DNA of 64,000 bases from a virus, in the IMG/VR virus record IMGVR_UViG_3300025012_000028, positions 124,001 to 188,000 of that record; one strand, written 5' to 3'. Each line of letters opens with the position of its first letter. Position 1 is the first letter of the stretch. A program made the translations under genes and the position numbers. Shown in pieces: positions 7,185-15,220 of the stretch. Under the pieces are notes generated by a model, which worked only from the letters and a program-made list of their open reading frames with translations, had not been told where the DNA came from and did not search any database.

Positions 7185-7523
7185 TTATTTACCGAGATAA
7201 TAAACTGTAAGGAGAATTACGGAGGTATGAAGAAACTGATCAAACCCGATGGAGGTAAAGAATTCATGCCTCCTTTCTTTTGCCCATAGATACGAGTTGA
7301 TTCTACTGGTCACACCATCAATGATGATATGGGAAACAAAAGCAATTGCTCCAAATTTCAAATCCAAAAACCAAAAGGGAATAGAATAAACGAAACAATG
7401 GATACCCAACCATTTGAGAGATTTGGATTTGTTGACTGCCATTTCATCTGTTTGCCAAACAAAATCAAAAACCCAATGTGCTAAATTCAAAACCAAAAGT
7501 AGACATAAAAGTTGAGAGGACAT
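7185..7523 (-). CDS. DUF3307 membrane protein
   Basis: 112 residues with three to four hydrophobic segments and the DUF3307 signature: an N-terminal LAHWVFDFVWQTDEMA, a His in HCFVYS, and ISHIIIDG-like VSHIIIDGVTSRI. DUF3307 is a phage and prophage inner-membrane family without assigned function. Length is typical for the single-domain form. Confidence 0.8.
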   Translation of the reverse strand: MSSQLLCLLLVLNLAHWVFDFVWQTDEMAVNKSKSLKWLGIHCFVYSIPFWFLDLKFGAIAFVSHIIIDGVTSRINSYLWAKERRHEFFTSIGFDQFLHTSVILLTVYYLGK

Positions 7524-7576
7524 TTGTTCTCCTTAAGAATTATAGATTTCCAACCACTTGAAATAGGTTTGGTATA

Positions 7577-7978
7577 TTAAACTCCTACCTGAAAGATTTC
7601 TTCACCCTCAAAATCTTGCCAGATGTTTTTCATATTTTCCAGAATGTTTGTAGGAACATCATGAATATTCCCAAAATCATTACAGCACTTGATAACTGTC
7701 AGATCGTAACCATGTTTCTCTGCCAAATCAACATAACGTTTAAATGCTTTCCTCTTGCTAAAGACACCAGAAATAGTGACATCAATCTTATGATCTACAC
7801 ACTGACACACCAACTCATACATCTTTTCAATTCCTGCCTGAAGTCTCTCAGGAGTCCAAAGGTACTTACCATCGGTGATTAGAAATTGATCCGACTCAAG
7901 GTGGACAGTATTGAAAGTTTTTGCTAATGTACTCTTGCCACTTCCCGGCAACCCTCGTAATATCCGCAGTTTTGGCAT
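7577..7978 (-). CDS. P-loop kinase (polynucleotide-kinase-like AAA_33)
   Basis: 133 residues with Walker A GLPGSGKST (9-17) followed by the layout of small polynucleotide or nucleoside kinases. An acidic substrate-side HLESDQF segment follows; the lid region carries KRKAFKRY. There is no phosphatase domain. It stops next to the gene after it and lies in the same operon as an RlaP-like nucleotidyltransferase, so 5' kinase activity on RNA ends is an attractive but unproven role. Confidence 0.75.
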   Translation of the reverse strand: MPKLRILRGLPGSGKSTLAKTFNTVHLESDQFLITDGKYLWTPERLQAGIEKMYELVCQCVDHKIDVTISGVFSKRKAFKRYVDLAEKHGYDLTVIKCCNDFGNIHDVPTNILENMKNIWQDFEGEEIFQVGV

Positions 7979-8314
7979 TTAATATCCTCTCTTTCGTATA
8001 GCTTCTTTGTGATTGGTGCGGATTACATTTTCAAAATAAGAAAAAATTTGCGGATATAAATGGTGACTATTTCTTTCTTGATACCATATAACTGTAATTG
8101 TGTCAAGATAATAATTCCTCATAAACAAATTCGTCTGGATAAAAGTTCTCTTATCCTGTATCTTTTCCAATTCTTTCAATGAAATGCGGTAATCGGAAAA
8201 TAGACTCTGGAATTTGGAGTTGAGATGATTAAAATCCCCTTTAGGTAATTGTTTAAGCAAACACACCAATCGTTTTGCCGCAACGGTAGACCCGTAATTA
8301 TTGAGGTTCATCAT
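7979..8314 (-). CDS. hypothetical protein
   Basis: About 111 residues from tandem ATG codons behind GGAGGG. It is basic and helical (AAKRLVCLLKQLPKGDF) with aromatic-rich C-terminal half. It overlaps the preceding 55-residue gene by 17 bases. No family recognised. Confidence 0.6.
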   Translation of the reverse strand: MMNLNNYGSTVAAKRLVCLLKQLPKGDFNHLNSKFQSLFSDYRISLKELEKIQDKRTFIQTNLFMRNYYLDTITVIWYQERNSHHLYPQIFSYFENVIRTNHKEAIRKRGY

Positions 8315-8465
8315 CCCTCCTATAGACCGTTTCGTTGATTCGCACAGATTTAAATTCGCCTTTACCAATCAATACAATATCCAAATCTACAGAACAATCG
8401 ACACATATAAAGCTAAGTAAATCATAATCATCAAATTCAAAGAAAACATTTTCGTGTTTACACAT
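8298..8465 (-). CDS. 55-residue protein with Cys/His pairs
   Basis: Starts MCKHENVFFEF and carries a second pair in CVDC, so a small zinc site is likely. It overlaps the 3' end of the RlaP-like gene by 8 bases and has GGGAGAG ahead of the ATG. Function unknown. Confidence 0.6.
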   Translation of the reverse strand: MCKHENVFFEFDDYDLLSFICVDCSVDLDIVLIGKGEFKSVRINETVYRRDDEPQ

Positions 8466-9579
8466 TTTGGCTCTCCCAGAAGTCTTTGATGGTGTTCACC
8501 AGAATCCCATTAATCTTCTCAAAATTGGCACTGTGGGGAAGTGTGGAAACCTTATATAGATCTTCGAACCTCAACATATATTGGTCACATATACCCATTA
8601 GTTCTTCGTACTTGTACTTACCATTTTTCACATCAAAAACGAATTCACGATCTTCCGGCTTAAGACGAACACTCAGAGTACCGTCCCTTAGAATTTCTTC
8701 ACCTTGAAGGAGCAATCTGAAAACATGACTCATGTGCTTGCTGTCATAACCGAATTTAGCTTCTAGTTCTGCACGTTTGGGATTTCGTTTCTCCATCCAT
8801 TCCTGATACTGTTTCCAATTGCTCATTGCCGCAGCATAGGTTTTCTCTTTGGCAAACACAACCATAACATCCGATTTGAAATGATCTTCACCAACGGCAA
8901 CCACAACATCCAACATATTGTTGAGGTTGTTTGCTACCACCGGGAAAACAAAATCGGAAAAGGCATCTTCCAAAACTTCACGAATATCAAACTCAAAGTA
9001 ATTCCGAAACACTGACTTGGTAATTTCATCAGCGGTTTCGGCCAATACCTCATTGATTGAGAATTTGAGACTTTCCTTGATAACATGTTCGATGCTTCCC
9101 ATCAGTTCCTTAGACATAGAACTAGGGTCAGGAAGTCCATAAGCGGCTCTTGTGGGCTTTTCCAGTATGGGATTCAACAGCCAGTGCCTATGAGATTTAA
9201 CACGCTTCAATTGGGAATATGCGTAACCAGTGTAGGTATGTTTCACCTTCTTAGTAAGGAACATGGATCGGAATTGTTTGAGTGCTTTCCAGTGTTCTGA
9301 TTCATAAATCAAACAGTCTTGGGAAATAAAAAAGAATTCCAAGATGTTGGGATTTCCTTTAATTGCCAAGTCTGTAAATTTTTTAATGTCGAAGATAGTA
9401 CGATCCGGTTCTTTGGAAACCTTCTGTTCAAAGTTATGAAGACCTAGATAATATTCGGGAGGGGAAATAGCAACACCACGATAATCGGTATCACTTTCCG
9501 GTGTCGATAGTCCATAAGCCTGACTACCAATGATGGCTTCAAAAATTATATTCTTTTCCAACCACGTTTCAGGATTCAT
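8458..9579 (-). CDS. RlaP-like nucleotidyltransferase (Pol-beta fold, PF10127 type)
   Basis: A 373-residue protein of the DNA-polymerase-beta-superfamily group called RlaP, proposed from gene neighbourhoods to repair RNA ends. The catalytic signature GSQAYGLSTPESDTDYRG (18-35) gives the G-S and the D-x-D metal pair. Downstream segments (YTGYAYSQLKRVKSHRHW) fit the helical C-terminal half of the family. Full length. The operon contains a P-loop kinase and Cys-rich small proteins. Substrate is not known from sequence; end healing of cleaved tRNA would be consistent. Confidence 0.85.
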   Translation of the reverse strand: MNPETWLEKNIIFEAIIGSQAYGLSTPESDTDYRGVAISPPEYYLGLHNFEQKVSKEPDRTIFDIKKFTDLAIKGNPNILEFFFISQDCLIYESEHWKALKQFRSMFLTKKVKHTYTGYAYSQLKRVKSHRHWLLNPILEKPTRAAYGLPDPSSMSKELMGSIEHVIKESLKFSINEVLAETADEITKSVFRNYFEFDIREVLEDAFSDFVFPVVANNLNNMLDVVVAVGEDHFKSDVMVVFAKEKTYAAAMSNWKQYQEWMEKRNPKRAELEAKFGYDSKHMSHVFRLLLQGEEILRDGTLSVRLKPEDREFVFDVKNGKYKYEELMGICDQYMLRFEDLYKVSTLPHSANFEKINGILVNTIKDFWESQNV

Positions 9580-9749
9580 TACTCCCCCTCATAAATTTCT
9601 TTTACGTGTTTATCAATCTCCTTAGAACAGAGATGTTTCAATACGAGCAGTTGTTCTATTGTGGGACAATCTACTGTAACCTCACACTCATCATAGTAGC
9701 GGGAAATCTGAACTAGATTTTCGTAAATATAATTTTTAACTGCACTCAT
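9579..9749 (-). CDS. 56-residue hypothetical protein
   Basis: TAATG overlap with the RlaP-like start supports coupled translation. Helical, with three Cys. Upstream CTCCT-complement GGAGA gives the ribosome site. Unknown. Confidence 0.65.
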   Translation of the reverse strand: MSAVKNYIYENLVQISRYYDECEVTVDCPTIEQLLVLKHLCSKEIDKHVKEIYEGE

Positions 9750-9753
9750 TTAA

Positions 9754-9990
9754 TCAACTCTCCTTGAGACGGTGATCACCATCTTTTCTCCAAAGATTTT
9801 CCGCAGTCACCTTGACAATTTGCAAAGCTTCTGGGTCTTGAGACAATAGTTCACCGAGCAACATACTTTCGGCCACCTGAGTACACAACCTACTCACATG
9901 GTTATTCAGAAAGGCATATGCAGTAAAAGTATTGTAACCCAACAAAGTTATACATGCGTTATGGAATTGAGTGAGGGTATATCGTGTCAT
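9754..9990 (-). CDS. hypothetical protein
   Basis: 78 residues from MTRYTLTQFHNAC, chosen for the GGAGG nine bases upstream; an earlier ATG lies within the preceding gene. Helical and soluble. No family recognised. Confidence 0.6.
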   Translation of the reverse strand: MTRYTLTQFHNACITLLGYNTFTAYAFLNNHVSRLCTQVAESMLLGELLSQDPEALQIVKVTAENLWRKDGDHRLKES

Positions 9991-9994
9991 ATCC

Positions 9995-10285
9995 CTAAAC
10001 CTCCTTCTGGTTTCGTTTTTCCCAATCAACAAGGTATTTTTTCATGGCGCTGGCAATATCCCTCGATTTGGTTGCTGCATTATCAGAACCACCACGGATA
10101 GCTCCACCTTTACCAAGGAAGAAATAATGTGGTGTGCTACCAACATGAACTACAACCACCACATATTTGCCGGTACGAGAATCAACTACCTTCCCATCAC
10201 GACCGCCATTCTCTCTGGTGTCGGTGAGGTACATCACCATCTTTTCCTGAATTGTGAGGTTCTTATAAGCCTTTTGTTTAGCCAT
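9995..10285 (-). CDS. hypothetical protein
   Basis: 96 residues with a Gly-rich central beta part (GKYVVVVVHVGSTPHYFFLG) and a basic helix at the end. It overlaps the upstream gene by 8 bases. Unknown. Confidence 0.65.
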   Translation of the reverse strand: MAKQKAYKNLTIQEKMVMYLTDTRENGGRDGKVVDSRTGKYVVVVVHVGSTPHYFFLGKGGAIRGGSDNAATKSRDIASAMKKYLVDWEKRNQKEV

Positions 10286-10601
10286 TGATAAGTTCCTCCA
10301 ATTTTTTATCGAGTTCCTGAATCTCTTCCATTAGACGTTCTTTATCGTATTTCAAGCTGGAAATTTTCCTTTCCTTTTCTTTCGCCAGTCTTATCGTTTT
10401 ATTTTCTTCGGATTCAATCCAATAAACAGAATATCCCATTCCATGATGCGATCTGGAATAATTGGAGGGAGGTACATTTACTACAATGGCTTTATTTCCC
10501 TGCTGCCGGATTTTCTTTGCTTCTTCCTTCACTTCTTCTTTATAGTGGGAATAATGACCAGCGAATAAATACCCCGCCTCTCTTGCTTGTTTCTCGTTCA
10601 T
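10278..10601 (-). CDS. coiled-coil hypothetical protein
   Basis: 107 residues. The first part is soluble and His/Tyr-rich (LFAGHYSHYKEE); the last 40 residues form a strong coiled coil (EKERKISSLKYDKERLMEEI). First gene after the early promoter at 10642-10669, with GGAGG upstream of the ATG. Function unknown. Confidence 0.7.
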   Translation of the reverse strand: MNEKQAREAGYLFAGHYSHYKEEVKEEAKKIRQQGNKAIVVNVPPSNYSRSHHGMGYSVYWIESEENKTIRLAKEKERKISSLKYDKERLMEEIQELDKKLEELING

Positions 10602-10641
10602 ATCCTACCTCCAAACTGGAATTAATATCCGATATGAAAGG

Positions 10642-10669
10642 AGTATAACAGGATTTAAATTAATGTCAA
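10642..10669 (-). promoter_or_regulatory. early sigma70-like promoter
   Basis: TTGACA (10664-10669), 16 bases starting TTAATTTAAAT, TATACT (10642-10647). The -35 box overlaps the stop of the upstream gene. Confidence 0.8.
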
Positions 10670-10950
10670 GAATTAATTTTGACCATAAAATATTGAAACC
10701 CCGCTTCCAGAGTTCTTAAAATGATTTCATCATGATAATCGAATTCATCATATTCATAACTACATATTTCATTTTCATGAACTTTTATGGTCAGTTGCTC
10801 TGGATCTATATTTTGAATTTCTATTTCACTATTGTAATATCCATCGTTATGAAGTACATGAGTGAAACCACCACAGAATGCTTCATACTTGAGATTGGTG
10901 AAGAACTTCGTGAATTTATCGTTCCATTCTTTTTTAGTGTAAGTTTTCAA
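10666..10950 (-). CDS. hypothetical protein
   Basis: 94-residue acidic protein (HENEICSYEYDEFDYHDEII). It starts 2 bases after the upstream stop and is the last gene before an early promoter. No family recognised. Confidence 0.65.
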   Translation of the reverse strand: MKTYTKKEWNDKFTKFFTNLKYEAFCGGFTHVLHNDGYYNSEIEIQNIDPEQLTIKVHENEICSYEYDEFDYHDEIILRTLEAGFQYFMVKINS

Positions 10951-10952
10951 CT

Positions 10953-11264
10953 TTATTCCCCGATATATACTTTCCAGTTGATGTTGGTTAGATTGGACAC
11001 TTCAATATTCAGATCTTTGAAAAACTTCATCTGAAGTATCGTGTGTTTTAAATTGAAAGTTTCGGACTGACAGTTTTCCCCATCGGAGAAATAGAAACCA
11101 GAAAAACCTTCGGTGTGATCCTCATGGACAGTAATCTCTGTAGACCATCTGGTATGATAATACCCACATGCGACACATTGATATCCTACTCCCATCCCAT
11201 CAAGGTCTTCAATTTCAAAATGGGTTCCCCCACACTCATTACACTTAAAAGGTTCTTTCATCAT
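10953..11264 (-). CDS. zinc-ribbon protein
   Basis: 103 residues beginning MMKEPFKCNECGGTHFE, with a second pair CVACGYY: a classic CxxC...CxxC zinc ribbon in the first 40 residues, followed by a beta-rich tail. The start overlaps the previous stop. Nucleic-acid or protein binding is possible; role unknown. Confidence 0.7.
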   Translation of the reverse strand: MMKEPFKCNECGGTHFEIEDLDGMGVGYQCVACGYYHTRWSTEITVHEDHTEGFSGFYFSDGENCQSETFNLKHTILQMKFFKDLNIEVSNLTNINWKVYIGE

Positions 11265-11464
11265 GCGCTCCCGAATCTATATGATTTAAAACAATCATAT
11301 TCTTCATCGACAATAAATCCGAGTTTTTCAAGTTCTTCTCGATCCACATCGGAAACTCTCATAGGATCAATACAAACCTGCATCACATCATGTTCACAAT
11401 GAGTAGGCCATTCAGGATTCCCATACTTCAGAAATATCTGTAATGCTTTAATTAGATCTTCCAT
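11261..11464 (-). CDS. hypothetical protein
   Basis: 67 residues, soluble, with HCEHDVMQVC and an acidic middle. Coupled on both sides. Unknown. Confidence 0.6.
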   Translation of the reverse strand: MEDLIKALQIFLKYGNPEWPTHCEHDVMQVCIDPMRVSDVDREELEKLGFIVDEEYDCFKSYRFGSA

Positions 11465-11466
11465 AA

Positions 11467-11550
11467 TTAATTTCCCCCATAAATAGAAACGTATTCTTCA
11501 CCTTCTTGCTCAAGCTTCCGAAGATTTAAAAGCAGATCTTTAAGTTTCAT
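11467..11550 (-). CDS. 27-residue peptide
   Basis: Short helical ORF ending EEYVSIYGGN that fills the gap between two genes and stops 3 bases before the next start. The ribosome site is weak (GGGATGGAT). Plausible but unconfirmed. Confidence 0.45.
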   Translation of the reverse strand: MKLKDLLLNLRKLEQEGEEYVSIYGGN

Positions 11551-11559
11551 ATCCATCCC

Positions 11560-11889
11560 CTATTTGAGTTGTTTAGAATTGATCCTAGAAATGATTCTAT
11601 CAATGAATTCTTCAGACTTGATATATTCATCGATGATTTTTTTACCAGTGTTTTCATGGTTTGCTAGAATATCCCACGTCTGTCTGTGGATAATATCTTT
11701 GAAAGCTTTAATTGTTTTATCATCGTGGTCGTAGTTTGGTTTGAATAATTTATCAAACAGTTCTGCAACACGTCTATCCAATATTTCAATAAATTCACAT
11801 CTTCTGAGCACATGTGACAAATTATTAATATTAACCTTATCGTCGATGCCCAACCAACTAATGAGTTTACATTTAAGCTTTTGTAACAT
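11560..11889 (-). CDS. hypothetical protein
   Basis: 109 residues, basic start (MLQKLKCKLISWLGID) and helical throughout. No recognised domain. A GGAG site precedes the ATG. Confidence 0.65.
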   Translation of the reverse strand: MLQKLKCKLISWLGIDDKVNINNLSHVLRRCEFIEILDRRVAELFDKLFKPNYDHDDKTIKAFKDIIHRQTWDILANHENTGKKIIDEYIKSEEFIDRIISRINSKQLK

Positions 11890-11902
11890 AAAATCTTTCT
11901 CC

Positions 11903-12106
11903 TTAATTAGATATTAATAAACTTCCAAGAAAATGGGATGCTGTGACAAACATGAAAACTCCCACAATCCCAACAACACAAAAAACTACTTCACTCCAAT
12001 AATTATCATAGAGGTAGTACCAAACAGAAACCACACCCAAAATAATGAGAGTGATAATTAAAGCACCAACCACAATGACAGATGCACCAAGAATAAATTC
12101 TATCAT
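11903..12106 (-). CDS. 67-residue membrane protein
   Basis: Two hydrophobic helices (VIVVGALIITLIILGVVSVW and VVFCVVGIVGVFMFVTASHF) separated by a short polar turn. GGGGG-rich ribosome site. Function unknown. Confidence 0.7.
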   Translation of the reverse strand: MIEFILGASVIVVGALIITLIILGVVSVWYYLYDNYWSEVVFCVVGIVGVFMFVTASHFLGSLLISN

Positions 12107-12116
12107 TTGAACCCCC

Positions 12117-12263
12117 TTAATTTCTCATAACAATAATACACAACTCATGCATCATATTGGCATCAATCTTGTTGTGCCTAACCCACATGTGTATGGTTTC
12201 CTTACACTCCACATAGGTCTTATCTTTCAGCCGTTCAACATAATCAGCAAGAGTTGGTTTCAT
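12117..12263 (-). CDS. 48-residue hypothetical protein
   Basis: TAATG overlap with the end of the CCA-adding gene supports coupled translation. Basic, helical (KETIHMWVRHNKIDANMM). Unknown. Confidence 0.6.
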   Translation of the reverse strand: MKPTLADYVERLKDKTYVECKETIHMWVRHNKIDANMMHELCIIVMRN

Positions 12264-13486
12264 TAGTTCTTTCCCTCGTTGAGAATTTCTTTGTACTTGT
12301 GAGCATAAACGTTCTCGACAAAGTTGATAGTGGCATCGTTCCCTCGCTTGAGGATATGTTTGGGAACATTCACATCAGCTTCCTTGAAAGTTCTTTCCAG
12401 ACGATTGATGATACTGAACTGATCGGCATCGAAAGGATAATCACAATCACATGCCCTCACGAAATCCCAAGCATAATATTTGACACGTTTGAAAAACCTA
12501 ATCAGCTTGACAGGTTTCATTTTGGTCAGGTTGTGGATCATGTGGTTGTTCGCCACAACATTGATCAGTTTATTCTCATGCTTCGTGAACCTCATGAAGT
12601 TGAGGTACGGAGTCAGAATCTTGGCGCTCTCGTGTTCATGACCGTAGTGGTGTCGCCCGTTCCGGTAATCCTCAGACTGAGCAGTAACCGCCTTACCGAC
12701 ATCATGGAACAGAACCGCAAGGAAAACCTGATACGAGTAACCTTTCTCCGCGCAGAGGTCGATACTTTTCATTACATGCTCAAATGCCGTATCGTTGACG
12801 TGGTGGGTATGTTCCGGTCCCGCATAGAAATTGGTCAGATCAGCAAGAGGTTTAAAATGATACTTCAGTGCATCAATTTCATGAAGAAATTTGAAGAACA
12901 TAGAAGGATATTTTGAATCCTCGTATACTTTCTTCAGTTCAGCACATACCCTATCAGTAGGAATGTTTACTAGTTTTTCGACGTTCTGTTTCATAAGATC
13001 CATAGTTTCCACGTCACATTTCAAACAGAAACGAGAAATGAACCTTGCGCCTCTGTAAATGCGAAGTGGATCTTCCACAAATGCGACCGGATTTACACAA
13101 CGAAGGATTTTATTTTTAACGTCCTCCGCGCCGTTGAATGGATCTACAATTTCCCCAGACAGGTAATGTTGTGCAATGCTATTGATGGTAAAATCTCTCC
13201 TACCAAGATCAACTTCAATCTGAACACCAGAATGAACTTCAAAGTCTTGATATTTTTCACCAACACATTTTTCAGAACGAGTCAAAGCAATCTCAGATCC
13301 ATCGGTATTGAGATACACCGGAAAACAATCCCCGACCTTGTTAAGAGTAGGAAAGAACTGTTCAAATGATTCTTGAGATGCTTGGACAGTGTAATCTACA
13401 TCTTTAGGTTCAACCCCCATGATAGCATCACGGACACAACCACCAACTTTATAAAGATGAAATTTTTCAGAAATGGTATCGAGCAT
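12263..13486 (-). CDS. cca: CCA-adding tRNA nucleotidyltransferase with HD domain
   Basis: A 407-residue class II tRNA nucleotidyltransferase that would add or repair the 3' CCA of tRNAs. The head carries GGCVRD (15-20) and the metal pair DVDY (29-32), then the FTINSIAQHY and GARFISRF segments of the family. The C-terminal third has an HD phosphohydrolase domain (AFEHVMKS, LFHDVGKA), as in bacterial long CCA enzymes. Start taken at MLDTISEKF, with AGGAGGG seven bases upstream; an earlier ATG lies in the leader. It has its own early promoter. It may serve phage tRNAs located outside this window or repair cleaved host tRNAs. Confidence 0.88.
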   Translation of the reverse strand: MLDTISEKFHLYKVGGCVRDAIMGVEPKDVDYTVQASQESFEQFFPTLNKVGDCFPVYLNTDGSEIALTRSEKCVGEKYQDFEVHSGVQIEVDLGRRDFTINSIAQHYLSGEIVDPFNGAEDVKNKILRCVNPVAFVEDPLRIYRGARFISRFCLKCDVETMDLMKQNVEKLVNIPTDRVCAELKKVYEDSKYPSMFFKFLHEIDALKYHFKPLADLTNFYAGPEHTHHVNDTAFEHVMKSIDLCAEKGYSYQVFLAVLFHDVGKAVTAQSEDYRNGRHHYGHEHESAKILTPYLNFMRFTKHENKLINVVANNHMIHNLTKMKPVKLIRFFKRVKYYAWDFVRACDCDYPFDADQFSIINRLERTFKEADVNVPKHILKRGNDATINFVENVYAHKYKEILNEGKN

Positions 13487-13503
13487 ATTCCCTCCTAAAT
13501 TGA

Positions 13504-13550
13504 AATTCCCAACTGCCAAAGATTGTAGCACAATTGGGAATTAAAGTCAA
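13504..13550 (-). promoter_or_regulatory. early promoter flanked by an inverted repeat
   Basis: TTGACT (13545-13550), 17 bases, TACAAT (13522-13527). Repeat arms 13504-13515 and 13531-13542 (11 of 12 paired, core AATTCCCAA) enclose the -10 box. Drives cca. Confidence 0.75.
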
Positions 13551-13554
13551 TAGT

Positions 13555-13854
13555 TTATTTTGAATTATTTGTCTGGATGTATTTGGCTCTGAAAAAGTAA
13601 GGGACGGAAATCACTGGATATATTTCTCTATCAAACAGATTTGTGAACACAACATAATTCAATTTGTTTTTGTTACATGGCTCACATGCAACACAGAAAT
13701 TATCCTCACCAATCCCATTTCCCAGATCAACCGGGATGATATGGTCCAAACTCGGTTTCCCGACAATTGGTTTCCGGCAATAGAGACAAATCCCATTTTG
13801 TTCTTGGAATTTCTTTTCCCTCATTTCAATTCTAAATTGGTGCGACTCCCTCAT
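13555..13854 (-). CDS. HNH endonuclease
   Basis: 99 residues with a complete small HNH fold: ICLYCRKP, LDHIIPV, then N and CEPCNKNK. The two CxxC pairs bind structural zinc and DHIIP provides the catalytic His. Free-standing HNH nucleases in phages are homing enzymes or act in packaging or restriction; no terminase or intron is visible nearby. Downstream of a 77-residue gene, same operon. Confidence 0.8.
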   Translation of the reverse strand: MRESHQFRIEMREKKFQEQNGICLYCRKPIVGKPSLDHIIPVDLGNGIGEDNFCVACEPCNKNKLNYVVFTNLFDREIYPVISVPYFFRAKYIQTNNSK

Positions 13855-13855
13855 T

Positions 13856-14089
13856 TTAAAAATGTCTCCATGTTATGGGTGAACCCTTATGAATTGTCAC
13901 GATCACTTTCTTCTTGACCACCATACAATAACCGCTGATATAAACGTAAGTGACCTTCTTGAGTTTTTCTTTCTGTCCTGATTTATAAAATGATTTTAAT
14001 TTATCAATCACTTTAGTATCAGAATATTTTGCCCCTGTCCGTTCACGAAATCTATCAATTACATGGCGAGACACGATTAAATCTTCCAA
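13856..14089 (-). CDS. small basic protein, TTG start
   Basis: 77 residues (EDLIVSRHVIDRFRERTGAK), lysine-rich. No ATG or GTG has a usable ribosome site. A TTG nine bases after GGAGGG fits well, and that GGAGGG is part of the right arm of the preceding terminator-like repeat. A start at 14152 would lie upstream of the promoter. HV-x-RFRER motifs occur in small phage and toxin-like proteins, but I cannot name a family. Confidence 0.55.
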   Translation of the reverse strand: MEDLIVSRHVIDRFRERTGAKYSDTKVIDKLKSFYKSGQKEKLKKVTYVYISGYCMVVKKKVIVTIHKGSPITWRHF

Positions 14090-14098
14090 AACAAAAAA

Positions 14099-14149
14099 CC
14101 CTCCTAGAAAATATGGTAGGAATATACCACCTTCTAGGAGGGAAGTCAA
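14099..14149 (-). promoter_or_regulatory. combined terminator, promoter and ribosome site
   Basis: Arms 14132-14142 and 14099-14109 form a perfect 11-bp GC-rich stem, followed on the minus strand by TTTTTTGTTTT: a good terminator for the tagged late operon upstream. The early promoter TTGACT (14144-14149), 17 bases, TATATT (14121-14126) lies inside it, and the downstream arm carries the GGAGGG of the next gene. RNA started near 14114 has only the downstream arm. Confidence 0.75.
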
Positions 14150-14167
14150 CAATTATTTTAAGTTTAA

Positions 14168-15220
14168 TTATTTTGTCATAAATTTTACAAAAGCTTCACC
14201 GTCTTCAGACCTATCTTCAGAAAAAGTTAACTTTTTAGGAAACATATCTCTAACATGTTGAAGTAATTCAGACATAATGCCTTGTCTTCTATATTCGGGT
14301 TTGGTATAAATATTTGCTACATGTCCTATTCCTCGTTTATTACTTAATACCTGAATTACCGCTATATGCTGTTCATTTTCATATTTTAAAAATCTATAAC
14401 TTCCATATTTATCTTTTAATACTTTAACTGTAGGTGACAAAATTTCTTCTTTTTCAACACCAACATAAGGATGTTCTTTATTTAGGAAAGAAACTAAAGT
14501 TTCATTACTTCTAATACTCTCAAATATATTATTACTTTCCCCATCAAACATTCCTCGGTTGTCCACATGCTTAATCTGGAACGGGAAAAATGCGACCCAA
14601 TGAGTTCTTCCGTTAGGATGCTTCTTAAACACTCCGTCATATCCTAAAGCTTGATATATTTTCCAATTGAATTCTTTAGGATGATCTGAATAAAAATCAT
14701 TCGCCAAAGAGAATAGACCTTTCACGATATTATCATTCTCAATAACATGAATTTCCGTTGCGGCTCTGATTACTTTTTCTTTGCCTTCCCATTCAACATC
14801 ACCATAATTGGAAAGTGCGTCTGCTAATTCGGGCGAACGTTTAATAAAGAAATTGATTTTATCATATTTCACATTTCCAATCTTATCAGCATCAAGTGGT
14901 TTCTTAATACAAAGATAGACCGGATGAACTGTAGGATTGTCAGACCCGCCTAATTTAGAACCTTTGGTGGATTCCGTCTTTCCTGTATATCCTTCCGCTT
15001 CTGTAATGTCGGTTGTAAAATAAAATCCACTACCAAGCTGATCAGCACCCTGATTAGTAAACTCATATTTAAATTCTTCTATGGCAGTTCCAGATCCATG
15101 ATAGCAAACTAATGGTTGTTTATTTTCGTCAACGACCTTGGAACCCCTAAACCATTTCCTGAACTTAGGGTTCTTGGTGACATCTAATGCTTCAGATAGA
15201 AATTGTTTAAAAGATATCAT
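14168..15220 (-). CDS. capsid-tagged ADP-ribosyltransferase-like / GNAT fusion
   Basis: 350 residues. Residues 1-10 (MISFKQFLSE, then A) match the T4-style capsid-targeting tag with an L-x-E prohead-protease site. Residues about 35-230 look like an ADP-ribosyltransferase fold: CYHGSG (39-44), GSGFYFTT (63-70) and a late LGYDGV...VAFFPFQIKHVDN segment. The C-terminal about 70 residues form a GNAT acetyltransferase (HVANIYTKPEYRRQGIMSEL, motif A). The start overlaps the preceding tagged gene by ATGA. I infer a capsid-packaged, ejected effector that could modify host proteins by two chemistries. Catalytic residues are not fully assignable by eye. Confidence 0.75.
   Translation of the reverse strand: MISFKQFLSEALDVTKNPKFRKWFRGSKVVDENKQPLVCYHGSGTAIEEFKYEFTNQGADQLGSGFYFTTDITEAEGYTGKTESTKGSKLGGSDNPTVHPVYLCIKKPLDADKIGNVKYDKINFFIKRSPELADALSNYGDVEWEGKEKVIRAATEIHVIENDNIVKGLFSLANDFYSDHPKEFNWKIYQALGYDGVFKKHPNGRTHWVAFFPFQIKHVDNRGMFDGESNNIFESIRSNETLVSFLNKEHPYVGVEKEEILSPTVKVLKDKYGSYRFLKYENEQHIAVIQVLSNKRGIGHVANIYTKPEYRRQGIMSELLQHVRDMFPKKLTFSEDRSEDGEAFVKFMTK

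Noticed and set aside
12254-12916. Long plus-strand open frame opposite cca
   Set aside because: It is antisense to a clearly conserved CCA-adding enzyme, has no ribosome site and no recognisable domain.
14305-14312. Plus-strand TATAAATA inside a tagged gene
   Set aside because: Within coding sequence and without a plus-strand gene downstream.
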